Shown in pieces: positions 38,638 through 50,503 of a stretch of 64,000 nucleotides of DNA. The position numbers were made by a program, and so were the translations under genes. Under the pieces are notes generated by a model. The model made no database searches. It worked only from the letters and a program-made list of their open reading frames with translations, and was not told where the DNA came from. Origin of the DNA: Tritrichomonas musculus (lineage: Eukaryota; Parabasalia; Tritrichomonadida; Tritrichomonadidae); assembly GCA_039105265.1 (NCBI GenBank), contig JAPFFF010000001.1:4092001-4156000 (forward strand). Direction: 5' to 3'. How positions within the stretch are numbered: position 1 is the first letter of the stretch; each line of letters opens with the position of its first letter.

Positions 38638-39215
38638 TTTATTTTATAAAAATTTTCGCAAAGCCAGAACGATAAGTATTTAAATGAAAATTTTGAGATA
38701 GACACTTTTTAATCGAATTTTCATCAAATTTTGACTGAGTTTTGTTCAAATTTGTTATTAGCATATTAAATCCCTTTATATCATGTTCAATCAACCATCT
38801 TCTTAAAGATAATATGAGTTTGCATTTGGATAACTTAAAAATAATAGTAAATTGAGCCTAATCTCAAATTCACTATTCATAAAGAATCTTTATAAATATA
38901 ATATTAAAAGAGATCGGCGAAAAAGGAATTTCCATATTTACAAAACTTTTACATATCATTAAGATCCATATGTTTTAAAAATCCATTTTTTTTCGAAAAG
39001 AAAAAGGTTTGTCTGTAAAAACATTTTTTTGTGAAATAATTTTTTCGTTTAAAAAATTTGTTTTCTTTTTAAAATGAAAAATACTTCTTAAAATGATCTT
39101 TTTTTTGCGAAATAATTTTCTTTTTTCAAAACACCAAGTCTTTTTTATATGAAAAATTTTTTTTAATATAGATTTTCTTTTAAAAAAAACAAGATCTTAT
39201 AAATTTATGGCATAG
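38638..39215. other. Intergenic region upstream of eIF3j, left flank of MULE
   Basis: AT-rich DNA with long T and A runs; TTTTTTTGTGAAATAATTTT and a variant recur near 39025 and 39105. It should hold the eIF3j promoter. The last 20 bp resemble, in inverted form, the right flank of the MULE, so its ends may extend slightly beyond 39216. Confidence 0.45.
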
Positions 39216-39540
39216 GAATCGGGGTCTATTAAAATCGGCACGAAATATTTTACAACAAGAAACTTTTTGAAAGATCCGACCAGGTAAAAATTTTACCACT
39301 TTTTGAGAGAAAAAGTTCTATCGTTGAGATGAACTTTTTGAGAGATTGAAATAAAACGGTTATAAAGGTGAATTATCTATTATATGAAAAAAGGCGCCCT
39401 TTTGTTTTGAAATTGGTATCGCATCAGAGCAAATGTATTATTGATTGATTCCGCTGCTGATTCCACCAGCAGATTGTTTGTGATCGACGCAAAATAAGGA
39501 ACCATTTTTAATTATAAATTGCCAGATGCGATATTAAAAT
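39216..39540 (+). repeat. Left terminal inverted repeat of MULE
   Basis: 325 bp starting GAATCGGGGTCTATTAAAAT, matching 46162-46486 in reverse. It contains several ACTTTTTGA motifs that could be transposase sites, including TACCACTTTTTGAGAG, a motif also seen at the small element at 50711-52346. Confidence 0.88.
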
Positions 39541-41527
39541 ATCATTTACACGTAAACAGCAAGAAGGTAACCTCAATAAGGAAACTCAAAGCACGAACTA
39601 ATAACAACACATTCCTCACTAAACGATCTCATAGTAATTGCTCAAAATCTCTGATTTTACACAAATGTTGTAAATATCATTTACACGTAAACAGCAAGAA
39701 GGTAACCTCAATAAGGAAACTCAAAGCACGAACTAATAACAACACATTCCTCACTAAACGATCTCATAGTAATTGCTCAAAATCTCTGATTTTACACAAA
39801 TGTTGTAAATATCATTTACACGTAAACAGCAAGAAGGTAACCTCAATAAGGAAACTCAAAGCACGAACTAATAACAACACATTCCTCACTAAACGATCTC
39901 ATAGTAATTGCTCAAAATCTCTGATTTTACACAAATGTTGTAAATATCATTTACACGTAAACAGCAAGAAGGTAACCTCAATAAGGAAACTCAAAGCACG
40001 AACTAATAACAACACATTCCTCACTAAACGATCTCATAGTAATTGCTCAAAATCTCTGATTTTACACAAATGTTGTAAATATCATTTACACGTAAACAGC
40101 AAGAAGGTAACCTCAATAAGGAAACTCAAAGCACGAACTAATAACAACACATTCCTCACTAAACGATCTCATAGTAATTGCTCAAAATCTCTGATTTTAC
40201 ACAAATGTTGTAAATATCATTTACACGTAAACAGCAAGAAGGTAACCTCAATAAGGAAACTCAAAGCACGAACTAATAACAACACATTCCTCACTAAACG
40301 ATCTCATAGTAATTGCTCAAAATCTCTGATTTTACACAAATGTTGTAAATATCATTTACACGTAAACAGCAAGAAGGTAACCTCAATAAGGAAACTCAAA
40401 GCACGAACTAATAACAACACATTCCTCACTAAACGATCTCATAGTAATTGCTCAAAATCTCTGATTTTACACAAATGTTGTAAATATCATTTACACGTAA
40501 ACAGCAAGAAGGTAACCTCAATAAGGAAACTCAAAGCACGAACTAATAACAACACATTCCTCACTAAACGATCTCATAGTAATTGCTCAAAATCTCTGAT
40601 TTTACACAAATGTTGTAAATATCATTTACACGTAAACAGCAAGAAGGTAACCTCAATAAGGAAACTCAAAGCACGAACTAATAACAGCACATTCCTCACT
40701 AAACGATCTCATAGTAATTGCTCAAAATCTCTGATTTTACACAAATGTTGTAAATATCATTTACACGTAAACAGCAAGAAGGTAACCTCAATAAGGAAAC
40801 TCAAAGCACGAACTAATAACAACACATTCCTCACTAAACGATCTCATAGTATATCATTTACACGTAAACAGCAAGAAGGTAACCTCAATAAGGAAACTCA
40901 AAGCACGAACTAATAACAACACATTCCTCACTAAACGATCTCATAGTAATTGCTCAAAATCTCTGATTTTACACAAATGTTGTAAATATCATTTACACGT
41001 AAACAGCAAGAAGGTAACCTCAATAAGGAAACTCAAAGCATGAACTAATAACAACACATTCCCCACTAAACGATCTCATAGTAATTGCTCAAAATCTCTG
41101 ATTTTACACAAATGTTGTAAATATCATTTACACGTAAACAGCAAGAAGGTAACCTCAATAAGGAAACTCAAAGCACGAACTAATAACAACACATTCCTCA
41201 CTAAACGATCTCATAGTAATTGCTCAAAATCTCTGATTTTACACAAATGTTGTAAATATCATTTACACGTAAACAGCAAGAAGGTAACCTCAATAAGGAA
41301 ACTCAAAGCACGAACTAATAACAACACATTCCTCACTAAACGATCTCATAGTAATTGCTCAAAATCTCTGATTTTACACAAATGTTGTAAATATCATTTA
41401 CACGTAAACAGCAAGAAGGTAACCTCAATAAGGAAACTCAAAGCACGAACTAATAACAGCACATTCCTCACTAAACGATCTCATAGTAATTGCTCAAAAT
41501 CTCTGATTTTACACAAATGTTGTAAAT
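39541..41527 (+). repeat. Left arm array: 15 units of 135 bp
   Basis: Units begin ATCATTTACACGTAAACAGC and repeat every 135 bp. Unit 10 (40756-40852) is 38 bp short. Units 9 and 15 carry AACAGCAC instead of AACAACAC; unit 12 carries TTCCCCAC instead of TTCCTCAC. Otherwise units are almost identical. Confidence 0.95.
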
Positions 41528-41695
41528 TTTTTTTTTTTTCAATAATATTATTTAAATATTATTTTTAATAATTATATAGTTAACATTGTTCATATTTAAT
41601 CATTTCTAAATACACTTTTACAAAAAAATTAATAAACTATTTAAAAAGTTTCAATCAAAATTATCGTTTACTTTTCTTTTTTACAAACAATTATA

Positions 41696-43774
41696 ATGTT
41701 TGATCAAAATGGACAAATATCACTGCAATTAGGAACAGCAACTAATGTATTATCTGAAAAAACATTTTCTCATCGCGATCATCCAATTTATTTGACAAAT
41801 CCACCATATGATAATCGAAAACCTCTCATTGATAATTTTAGTGTTCTTTATTTTTTGAGCACATTTAAAAATAATAAATATACGTTTTCACAAACACATA
41901 AATTAAAAAACCCAAAAAGAATTGATAATCAAATATTTACAAATTTTATGCTAATTTCAAGGCATCAAACCAATTTATTTAAAATATATTACCAAGTTAG
42001 TGGTAACTATTTTGCAATACAAATTATTAATTTATTTAATACAATTAAATATAAAAAAATACATAATGTGAAATTCAAAAAGAACGAAAGAACAGTTTAT
42101 GTTTATAGCAACATAATTATTAAAAATCCTAATCCGAATAGTCCTTTTCAGATAATAAAAAACAAAGGAATGCAAGAATTATCTGATTTTTACAATAATC
42201 AGTCTGTAGATAGATCTATTCAAAATCCGATTACTGCAACAATATTTTACACAATAGCTCCATTTAATTGCAAAACTATTAAAAGGCAAAAGCACAAGCA
42301 AATGAATCCAGATGATTCAATTGAAAGTATTCTGAAAAATTATGGAGGATTTCTTTTCAGATTTCATCCAACAGAAGAGGTTGATTTAAACCAATATCAA
42401 TTTGGCATTTTTTCTTGGTTTTCACCTTATTTTTTAGATATTGTAAAATCTCATCAATTTGAACAAGCAACCACAATTGAACTTGACGCCACTTTTCGAG
42501 CTCTGGCACCATATGCTATTTGTGTTCCTCATCTTATTTTCCGAAATACTGGGATTCCACTAGCAATTTTAATTTCACCTTCTGAGAAAACGTCATTATA
42601 TAGTATTTTTTTTGAATCTCTCAAAAAGTTAGATGAATTTTATGAAAATTCTGAAGAAAATTCACTTTTTCTTAAATTCAAAAATAAAAAATATTTAAGT
42701 GATGAACATAAAGCATTTCAAAAATTAGCGAAAAATTATGATTTAGATTTTTATTATTGTTTAGTTCATTTGATTCGGTCAATCGGTGCCAATTCATTAC
42801 TCGGTCTTTTATTTTCAGATATATTATTCACTTTTTCAGGCTTTGAGTGGTCTAAACATTTTAATAGATATTACCAAACTTTTCAGTTATTATATAATTT
42901 ACAAGAAAATAAAGATGATGCAAGATTTGAAAAAGTAAGCAAAGTCTTAGGTGTTGATGTGAACGGAAATTATGTCGAAGTAAAAAAAGAATATTCTCCA
43001 TATTTCAAGCGAAGTGTCTATGGAATACCAACCACAACAAATCACGTAGAATCGTTTCATAAACAATTAAACGGTATTTTTAAAGCAACTCGACTTTCTT
43101 TACCGCTACGACTTGCGTACATTATAAAATATATTATGGATCGTACGTTAAGAACCAATTCTAGTGCACATTTGAATGTAAAAACTCACTTAAATAAGTT
43201 TAAAGATAAAGCATATAAAGAAATTTCAAAAAATCCTAATCTTAAATCAAATTATTCTCAAAAAGTTTGTTTATGCCGTCAATATTATTATTATTATTAT
43301 TTATACTGTGTTAATATTCCATGCGTACATTGCATTTTAAATGATTATTGGAAAGATCAAAATTACATACATCAAATGGAAGAATTTGATATAAAGTTTG
43401 ATTCTCATGATATAAAATATGACCAATTACTAGAATTCGATATTAAAACTGAATTAACTTTTAGAAAAAGAAAAAAGTCAACTGAAGGAAATAATGATAA
43501 TAATGACAATAACAATAACAATTTCCAAATTGGCATTTGTTTGGATGGAAAAAATTATTCTGATAGTATGACAACTATAATTGATAATACAACATACCAA
43601 CTTTCAGAAATTATTGCGAAAAATAATTTAAATATTACAGTCATTGCATTAGCAGTACAGCGAGAATTAATGCCTGTAGAAGAGACATATAATATTGATG
43701 AATATTTGGCTTTGTTTCAGGTTAAATTGTGGACAAAGATAATATCAGATGGAAATAAGAAAGTAAACATATAA
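41696..43774 (+). CDS. MULE transposase
   Basis: A 692-residue MULE-family transposase. The DDE core reads ELDATFRALAPYAI (D264), YLSDEHKAF (D336), then CLVHLIR (C355, H358) and TTNHVESFHKQLN (E452). The D, C-x2-H and E with NHVESFH are the MULE hallmarks. A Cys/His cluster follows (VCLCRQYYY then CVNIPCVHC near 540-550), in the place of the SWIM zinc finger. The N-terminal 200 residues are presumably the DNA-binding part. The enzyme cuts and rejoins element ends in the nucleus. Start is the ATG at 41696, 170 bp inside the left array; the frame is intact. The last 70 residues follow an Asn-rich linker. Confidence 0.88.
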   Translation: MFDQNGQISLQLGTATNVLSEKTFSHRDHPIYLTNPPYDNRKPLIDNFSVLYFLSTFKNNKYTFSQTHKLKNPKRIDNQIFTNFMLISRHQTNLFKIYYQVSGNYFAIQIINLFNTIKYKKIHNVKFKKNERTVYVYSNIIIKNPNPNSPFQIIKNKGMQELSDFYNNQSVDRSIQNPITATIFYTIAPFNCKTIKRQKHKQMNPDDSIESILKNYGGFLFRFHPTEEVDLNQYQFGIFSWFSPYFLDIVKSHQFEQATTIELDATFRALAPYAICVPHLIFRNTGIPLAILISPSEKTSLYSIFFESLKKLDEFYENSEENSLFLKFKNKKYLSDEHKAFQKLAKNYDLDFYYCLVHLIRSIGANSLLGLLFSDILFTFSGFEWSKHFNRYYQTFQLLYNLQENKDDARFEKVSKVLGVDVNGNYVEVKKEYSPYFKRSVYGIPTTTNHVESFHKQLNGIFKATRLSLPLRLAYIIKYIMDRTLRTNSSAHLNVKTHLNKFKDKAYKEISKNPNLKSNYSQKVCLCRQYYYYYYLYCVNIPCVHCILNDYWKDQNYIHQMEEFDIKFDSHDIKYDQLLEFDIKTELTFRKRKKSTEGNNDNNDNNNNNFQIGICLDGKNYSDSMTTIIDNTTYQLSEIIAKNNLNITVIALAVQRELMPVEETYNIDEYLALFQVKLWTKIISDGNKKVNI

Positions 43775-43848
43775 TCATTAAAAGTTAAATTATTTTTAAA
43801 AAAAATAAAGATTAAAATAAAGAATTATTTGTCGTATTTTATTATTGT

Positions 43849-46161
43849 TGTTTACGTGTAAATGATATTTACAACATTTGTGTAAAATCAGAGATTTTGA
43901 GCAATTACTATGAGATCGTTTAGTGAGGAATGTGTTGTTATTAGTTCGTGCTTTGAGTTTCCTTATTGAGGTTACCTTCTTGCTGTTTACGTGTAAATGA
44001 TATTTACAACATTTGTGTAAAATCAGAGATTTTGAGCAATTACTATGAGATCGTTTAGTGAGGAATGTGTTGTTATTAGTTCGTGCTTTGAGTTTCCTTA
44101 TTGAGGTTACCTTCTTGCTGTTTACGTGTAAATGATATTTACAACATTTGTGTAAAATCAGAGATTTTGAGCAATTACTATGAGATCGTTTAGTGAGGAA
44201 TGTGTTGTTATTAGTTCGTGCTTTGAGTTTCCTTATTGAGGTTACCTTCTTGCTGTTTACGTGTAAATGATATTTACAACATTTGTGTAAAATCAGAGAT
44301 TTTGAGCAATTACTATGAGATCGTTTAGTGAGGAATGTGTTGTTATTAGTTCGTGCTTTGAGTTTCCTTATTGAGGTTACCTTCTTGCTGTTTACGTGTA
44401 AATGATATTTACAACATTTGTGTAAAATCAGAGATTTTGAGCAATTACTATGAGATCGTTTAGTGAGGAATGTGTTGTTATTAGTTCGTGCTTTGAGTTT
44501 CCTTATTGAGGTTACCTTCTTGCTGTTTACGTGTAAATGATATTTACAACATTTGTGTAAAATCAGAGATTTTGAGCAATTACTATGAGATCGTTTAGTG
44601 GGGAATGTGTTGTTATTAGTTCGTGCTTTGAGTTTCCTTATTGAGGTTACCTTCTTGCTGTTTACGTGTAAATGATATTTACAACATTTGTGTAAAATCA
44701 GAGATTTTGAGCAATTACTATGAGATCGTTTAGTGAGGAATGTGTTGTTATTAGTTCGTGCTTTGAGTTTCCTTATTGAGGTTACCTTCTTGCTGTTTAC
44801 GTGTAAATGATATTTACAACATTTGTGTAAAATCAGAGATTTTGAGCAATTACTATGAGATCGTTTAGTGAGGAATGTGTTGTTATTAGTTCGTGCTTTG
44901 AGTTTCCTTATTGAGGTTACCTTCTTGCTGTTTACGTGTAAATGATATTTACAACATTTGTGTAAAATCAGAGATTTTGAGCAATTACTATGAGATCGTT
45001 TAGTGAGGAATGTGCTGTTATTAGTTCGTGCTTTGAGTTTCCTTATTGAGGTTACCTTCTTGCTGTTTACGTGTAAATGATATTTACAACATTTGTGTAA
45101 AATCAGAGATTTTGAGCAATTACTATGAGATCGTTTAGTGAGGAATGTGTTGTTATTAGTTCGTGCTTTGAGTTTCCTTATTGAGGTTACCTTCTTGCTG
45201 TTTACGTGTAAATGATATTTACAACATTTGTGTAAAATCAGAGATTTTGAGCAATTACTATGAGATCGTTTAGTGAGGAATGTGTTGTTATTAGTTCGTG
45301 CTTTGAGTTTCCTTATTGAGGTTACCTTCTTGCTGTTTACGTGTAAATGATATTTACAACATTTGTGTAAAATCAGAGATTTTGAGCAATTACTATGAGA
45401 TCGTTTAGTGAGGAATGTGTTGTTATTAGTTCGTGCTTTGAGTTTCCTTATTGAGGTTACCTTCTTGCTGTTTACGTGTAAATGATATTTACAACATTTG
45501 TGTAAAATCAGAGATTTTGAGCAATTACTATGAGATCGTTTAGTGAGGAATGTGTTGTTATTAGTTCGTGCTTTGAGTTTCCTTATTGAGGTTACCTTCT
45601 TGCTGTTTACGTGTAAATGATATTTACAACATTTGTGTAAAATCAGAGATTTTGAGCAATTACTATGAGATCGTTTAGTGAGGAATGTGCTGTTATTAGT
45701 TCGTGCTTTGAGTTTCCTTATTGAGGTTACCTTCTTGCTGTTTACGTGTAAATGATATTTACAACATTTGTGTAAAATCAGAGATTTTGAGCAATTACTA
45801 TGAGATCGTTTAGTGAGGAATGTGTTGTTATTAGTTCGTGCTTTGAGTTTCCTTATTGAGGTTACCTTCTTGCTGTTTACGTGTAAATGATATTTACAAC
45901 ATTTGTGTAAAATCAGAGATTTTGAGCAATTACTATGAGATCGTTTAGTGAGGAATGTGTTGTTATTAGTTCGTGCTTTGAGTTTCCTTATTGAGGTTAC
46001 CTTCTTGCTGTTTACGTGTAAATGATATTTACAACATTTGTGTAAAATCAGAGATTTTGAGCAATTACTATGAGATCGTTTAGTGAGGAATGTGTTGTTA
46101 TTAGTTCGTGCTTTGAGTTTCCTTATTGAGGTTACCTTCTTGCTGTTTACGTGTAAATGAT
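43849..46161 (-). repeat. Right arm array: 17 units of 135 bp plus a part unit
   Basis: Mirror image of the left array. Counting inward from the outer end, units 4 and 9 carry the AGC-type variant and unit 12 the CCC-type variant. Units 9 and 12 therefore match the same ordinals in the left arm, which shows the arms are copies of one another rather than independent expansions. Confidence 0.95.
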
Positions 46162-46486
46162 ATTTTAATATCGCATCTGGCAATTTATAATTAAAAATGG
46201 TTCCTTATTTTGCGTCGATCACAAACAATCTGCTGGTGGAATCAGCAGCGGAATCAATCAATAATACATTTGCTCTGATGCGATACCAATTTCAAAACAA
46301 AAGGGCGCCTTTTTTCATATAATAGATAATTCACCTTTATAACCGTTTTATTTCAATCTCTCAAAAAGTTCATCTCAACGATAGAACTTTTTCTCTCAAA
46401 AAGTGGTAAAATTTTTACCTGGTCGGATCTTTCAAAAAGTTTCTTGTTGTAAAATATTTCGTGCCGATTTTAATAGACCCCGATTC
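46162..46486 (-). repeat. Right terminal inverted repeat of MULE
   Basis: 325 bp, inverted copy of 39216-39540, ending CCCCGATTC. Same length as the left repeat and no difference noticed on reading. Confidence 0.88.
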
Positions 46487-48229
46487 TTCTGCCTAAATTT
46501 ATTATTTGATTTTGATTTTTGAATACGTTATTTATTCATATTTAAAAAAAAAACGTTATAATTGGTGGAAAAAACTACATTTTGAGGACAAAACTATTAT
46601 TTTCATTCCCGATTTAAACTGTCTGCATCAAAAGCATCATTCTAATATTTTTATATATATATTTGAAATCAATCATAAAATCTTCTAAAATGCTTAGATT
46701 CACCTCATTTTCAAGCTTTTTTTAAAAAAATACGAAAATTCAATGCATTTTATATTTTGGATTATTGAATTTGAAAAGAATTGAATAGAATATAAAATGA
46801 AAAAAACTATTTTCTCCCTAGCCATGAATATAAATTATTGTCATTTGATTTTTGGTATATGAAAATTAAATCAAAAAATATTAGATTTAGCCGGAGGATT
46901 TATTTTTTCCTTTTGTTGTTATTGAGTTTTGAATCATAATTAGGTATAGAAATTTTTTTGGAACAAATAAAAAAAACTGGTCAGACAATTTTTTACATAC
47001 ATCTTAACTTTATATTAAAAATTAAAAAATAAATAGAGGAAAAATATTTTGTCAGATCTTTTTATTTGACCATTTTTTGTAGGTCAATTTCATATTTCTA
47101 ATCGTTATTCTTTTTTTTTACTCAAAATTGCGTAATATGTATTCGTTTATCCCGCATAAAGCTCACCAAGTTCTTTAAAATTGTGTATTAAACGTTTTGA
47201 ACACCAAATTTTCATAAAAATTAACGTCTTAAAATTACGTTAAAATCTTTGAAAAACTACCAATATCAAACAAAAAGCAAAATATTCATACAAAAAATAC
47301 CTGAATAAATAAAAAACACTCATTGAAAACAACTTTTTTATTTTTTTCAAATTTCATTTTATTTCATTTGCTCTTGTTTTCAAATAGCAATCGACTATAT
47401 CATTTATTTTCTGATATAGATCTTGATATTCTCAGAAATTTTCTCATTTTTTGATATTTTAAGAAAAATATCTCAACTAATATTTATATTTTAGCAAATA
47501 TTAAAATATTTACTGATATTTCCAATTATATATTCACATCCAGCAAATTATTTTAAACAATTATTGGTAAATTGTTAAATATTTGATTATGTTAAAAATC
47601 TATCTAAAAGTTTGCAATTATGTATGATATATTGTGAAATTATTAAATCTACTAACTTTTGGTTGTTATATCAAGATCTCTAAATCAAGTTATTTAAGAA
47701 AATACTCTATTTTCGAAATTCTCTCAAATTCTACAATTATAGATATCAAAATGTCAAAGGATATAGAAACAAAAAAATATAATATACGATATTATAAATA
47801 GAAATCTTATATTATGCTCGATATATTAAATATTCATATTTTATACATATATTCAAATTTGACTGTATAAAATCATATAAAATAAAATCTCAGAAAATTG
47901 AGAATCATTCAAAAAAGAATTCAAAAAAAAACTTAAAGAACCAGAGAAATGATTTCTCGCATTTTTTGAAATTTTATTTGATAAATCGCAATAACATTTA
48001 AAATTAATAGTTTTGTACGGAGGAAATTTTTTTTTGTTGAGTCTTTTTCAATATCTCAAATAATTATTAGAAAATAATTAATTTAGAATAAAATAAAAAA
48101 AATCCTCCGGACATTTCTTTGTGCACATTCTAATTTTATAAAAAGAATTTTAAAAAAAAGCAACAGAGAAAATTTTTTTCTCATATCGAATAAGCCCACT
48201 TTTTCAACTATACCCTTAACTCAAAAAAT
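46487..48229. other. AT-rich intergenic region
   Basis: 1.7 kb without a supported gene. Shadow frames only. The last part (TTTTTCAACTATACCC at 48200-48216) looks like an initiator region for the next gene. Confidence 0.5.
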
Positions 48230-48574
48230 ATGATGAATCAATCCTCTCTTTATGATAAAATACCATTAGTATCTGTCACAAAACTACAACCAATTTCTTT
48301 GGAGCCAGTTAATGGAGTCAAACGTTTTGACAATGTCTCTCAAAATTTGAAACATGATCTTGATGACCTTGAAATTCAAACTTCTTTATTTACCGAGAAT
48401 TTAATTACTTTGGAAACAACAGCTAGCGATTGCAAAAGGCTCGCCGAATTGAGCCAAGTTTTAAGCGATTCCTCACTTCAGCAACTTGACCAAATACATC
48501 AACTACACGGATCGAATTCTTTATTGCATTCTATTCTTTTATTTTTCAGATCTTTTTTACCAAATAAGAAATGA
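48230..48574 (+). CDS. Small helical protein of unknown function
   Basis: A 114-residue protein starting MMNQSSLYDK. Residues 35-90 form a helical, heptad-like stretch (LKHDLDDLEIQTSLFTENLI and on to LSQVLSDSSLQQLDQIHQL), followed by a short hydrophobic end (LLHSILLFFRSFLPNKK) that might be a weak tail anchor. I recognise no family; a SNARE-like or tethering protein is only a thought. A TCAACTATA initiator-like motif and ACTCAAAAAA lie just upstream, which supports a real gene. It is isolated between long AT-rich spacers. Confidence 0.6.
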   Translation: MMNQSSLYDKIPLVSVTKLQPISLEPVNGVKRFDNVSQNLKHDLDDLEIQTSLFTENLITLETTASDCKRLAELSQVLSDSSLQQLDQIHQLHGSNSLLHSILLFFRSFLPNKK

Positions 48575-49232
48575 AAAATTTTTATTTTTTTCTAATTTGT
48601 ACAATTTAATTTTTTTTCAACACAAGTAGCATTTTATAATTCCTAGTTTTTTCTAAACTAGACAATTATTTTCATTTCAATCAAGCAATATTGTATCAAC
48701 ATTTATTTTACAATTTTGTTATAATGTGTTTATTTTTTGGAGCAAAATTCATGTTTAGCTTATTATATAAAATTGGGTATCCTATAGTAGCCCAAAAAAT
48801 AAAAAAAAATATCGGCACTGTCTTTTTCAGAAAATTAACATTTGAAATGTTTTTTTTTTTCTTTTAATGTTGAGTGATTTTTTTTTAAAAAAAAAAAAAA
48901 ATGGCTGATTTGCATTCAATATTTAATTAAGGGATCAATATTTGAATTATAAAAAAAGTAATAGTATACCATTGAGAGGAAAATCATTTAAAAATTCTGT
49001 GAATAATAAAAATTCAAATAAAAATAAACTTTTTCTTAGTTTATCAGCCTTAATTAAAAAAATCACATTATTAAATTCCTTTTATTTTTCCAAAAATATA
49101 TATATAATGCATATTTTATTACGAATAAACATGTTTTTTTATTCCGTTAAAAAAAAACATAATCAGTTTCATTAAAGATCGATCATCTAACATTCAAAAT
49201 ATGGATATATATCTTTATTCAAATATATTCAA
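48575..49232. other. AT-rich intergenic region
   Basis: No gene supported; one 77-codon frame here has low-complexity composition and lacks an ATG start. The end holds TTATTCAAATATATTCAA, a doubled TCAAA motif directly before the ATG at 49233. Confidence 0.5.
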
Positions 49233-50009
49233 ATGAGGCTAAGTCGCGAAAACACTCTCATTGAAAACAATCTTTATCCATGCGCCGGAATGCACCCAAA
49301 GGATGTTCAAACTAAATTCGTTAAGGCTCTAAAGCCATATGAAAACGATATTCTTAATCTTGAAAGCGCTTTACTCCTTCACAATATCCCTCTTTTGGCA
49401 GCTTTTGGGGGTTATCTCTTAGTATTTCTTATTGTTTCAAACATGTTAGTTCACTCATTTGTTTCATCATTAGCTTATGGAATCATTTTTGTTCCATTAT
49501 TCCATCTTTTTTATTGCCTTGGTGGTGTTGAATTTGGACGCAAGCTATACAAACAATTGCCTACTTTAAGTGCCGAAGATCCACTTCGAATTCGCTCGTT
49601 AGAAGAATTAGTATCATGGTTTTGGTTCCCAATTCTTTGGGGCTGGAGATTTGGATTCTTTGTTTACAGAACATTTGTTTGCCCAAACGTTGTAGATACT
49701 GCTGCATTCATTGTTCTTGTGATTTTAGTGAATATTATTTTCAAAGTAATCAACATCTTTATCCTTCTCATAATTTTGCTTGTTCTCGGACTTGCTGCTC
49801 CTGCAGTTTTAACTCGAACACCAGCAGGCGACTATGTTAACAAATTCCTCGAAGATATGAAGAAAGGAAAAGAAAATAATGGCCAATCAAAACGCCAAGC
49901 AGCAGCTCCTCCACAAACATCACCAGCTGCACCAGTTGCTTCACAGGAACAGCCAGCTCAAGCTGTAGAAACAGCACAAACACAAGAGCAAAAGCCAGCT
50001 TCAGAATAA
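49233..50009 (+). CDS. Reticulon/ARL6IP1-like ER-shaping membrane protein
   Basis: A 258-residue protein with two long hydrophobic hairpin regions, about residues 50-95 (LLAAFGGYLLVFLIVSNML then YGIIFVPLFHLFYCL) and 150-200 (AAFIVLVILVNIIFKVINIF then LLIILLVLGLAAPAV), separated by a charged linker with IRSLEELVSWFW. Two membrane hairpins with a cytosolic linker is the layout of reticulon, REEP and ARL6IP1 proteins that bend ER tubules. The C-terminal 50 residues are Ala/Pro/Gln-rich and disordered. No single-residue signature decides the family. The ATG at 49233 follows a doubled TCAAA initiator. Confidence 0.55.
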   Translation: MRLSRENTLIENNLYPCAGMHPKDVQTKFVKALKPYENDILNLESALLLHNIPLLAAFGGYLLVFLIVSNMLVHSFVSSLAYGIIFVPLFHLFYCLGGVEFGRKLYKQLPTLSAEDPLRIRSLEELVSWFWFPILWGWRFGFFVYRTFVCPNVVDTAAFIVLVILVNIIFKVINIFILLIILLVLGLAAPAVLTRTPAGDYVNKFLEDMKKGKENNGQSKRQAAAPPQTSPAAPVASQEQPAQAVETAQTQEQKPASE

Positions 50010-50130
50010 GCACTAGCTCCAGAATGAAACTCGTTGATTTTTTTGGAGTATACTTTTTAATAATAAATTAAAAAAACAAATTTTAAAAAAAAGTATTGAT
50101 ATATTTTATTGTTTGTGCTTCATAACGTTA

Positions 50131-50480
50131 AGGTTCTCTTTCCCTAAAAAAATGTAAATTATTCAATATTGAATTAGCTCATAGAATATATAATTCAATA
50201 GAGCATTTTTCGGAAAAAGTTTTGGTTAAAAATATATAAAATTGACCTTAACGATTAAATCTTATTTTTTTTCAAATTTTTATTGATTTTTTAATTTTAT
50301 GATTTCAATCTGTAAAAAAATAAAATCGATAAGATATCATGATAATGTTTTTATTTAATAATTTAAAATATATATCTGCGTAAATATTATATTTTAATTC
50401 GTTTTTAAAAACGATATTTATGCGCATTTTATTTGTGAACTCTAATTGAATTTAATCTATTGAATTTGAAAGGAGAACCT
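50131..50480. mobile_element. MITE related to the 4949-5307 element
   Basis: A 350-bp element with ends AGGTTCTC and GAGAACCT flanked by TA. The left subterminal part (AATATTGAATTAGCTCATAGAAT) matches the MITE at 4949-5307 closely although the terminal repeats differ. No gene inside. It lies just past the 3' end of the reticulon-like gene. Confidence 0.7.
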
Positions 50481-50503
50481 TAAGGTTAGAATGGAAAAAT
50501 GTT

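Larger units (their letters stand above)
39216..46486. mobile_element. MULE-type DNA transposon with tandem-array arms
   Basis: A 7271-bp element. Outer terminal inverted repeats of 325 bp (39216-39540 and 46162-46486) begin GAATCGGGGTC and are practically identical. Each runs straight into an array of a 135-bp unit: 15 units on the left (39541-41527), 17 full units plus a piece on the right (43849-46161), in mirror orientation. The 2.3-kb centre holds one intact transposase gene. Flanking DNA shows no clear target duplication; an imperfect inverted match (ATAAATTTA-GGCA) continues about 20 bp outward, so true ends may be a little beyond the limits given. Near-identity of arms and an intact transposase point to recent activity. 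Confidence 0.88.

Noticed and set aside
39519-40913. 464-codon open frame through the left MULE array (45-residue repeats)
   Set aside because: The frame is open only because the 135-bp unit is divisible by three and lacks stops. It has no ATG at all, and the mirror frame on the right arm behaves the same. I treat both as non-coding repeat.
43796-46183. 795-codon open frame through the right MULE array
   Set aside because: Same repeat in mirror orientation, no ATG start; not a protein gene.
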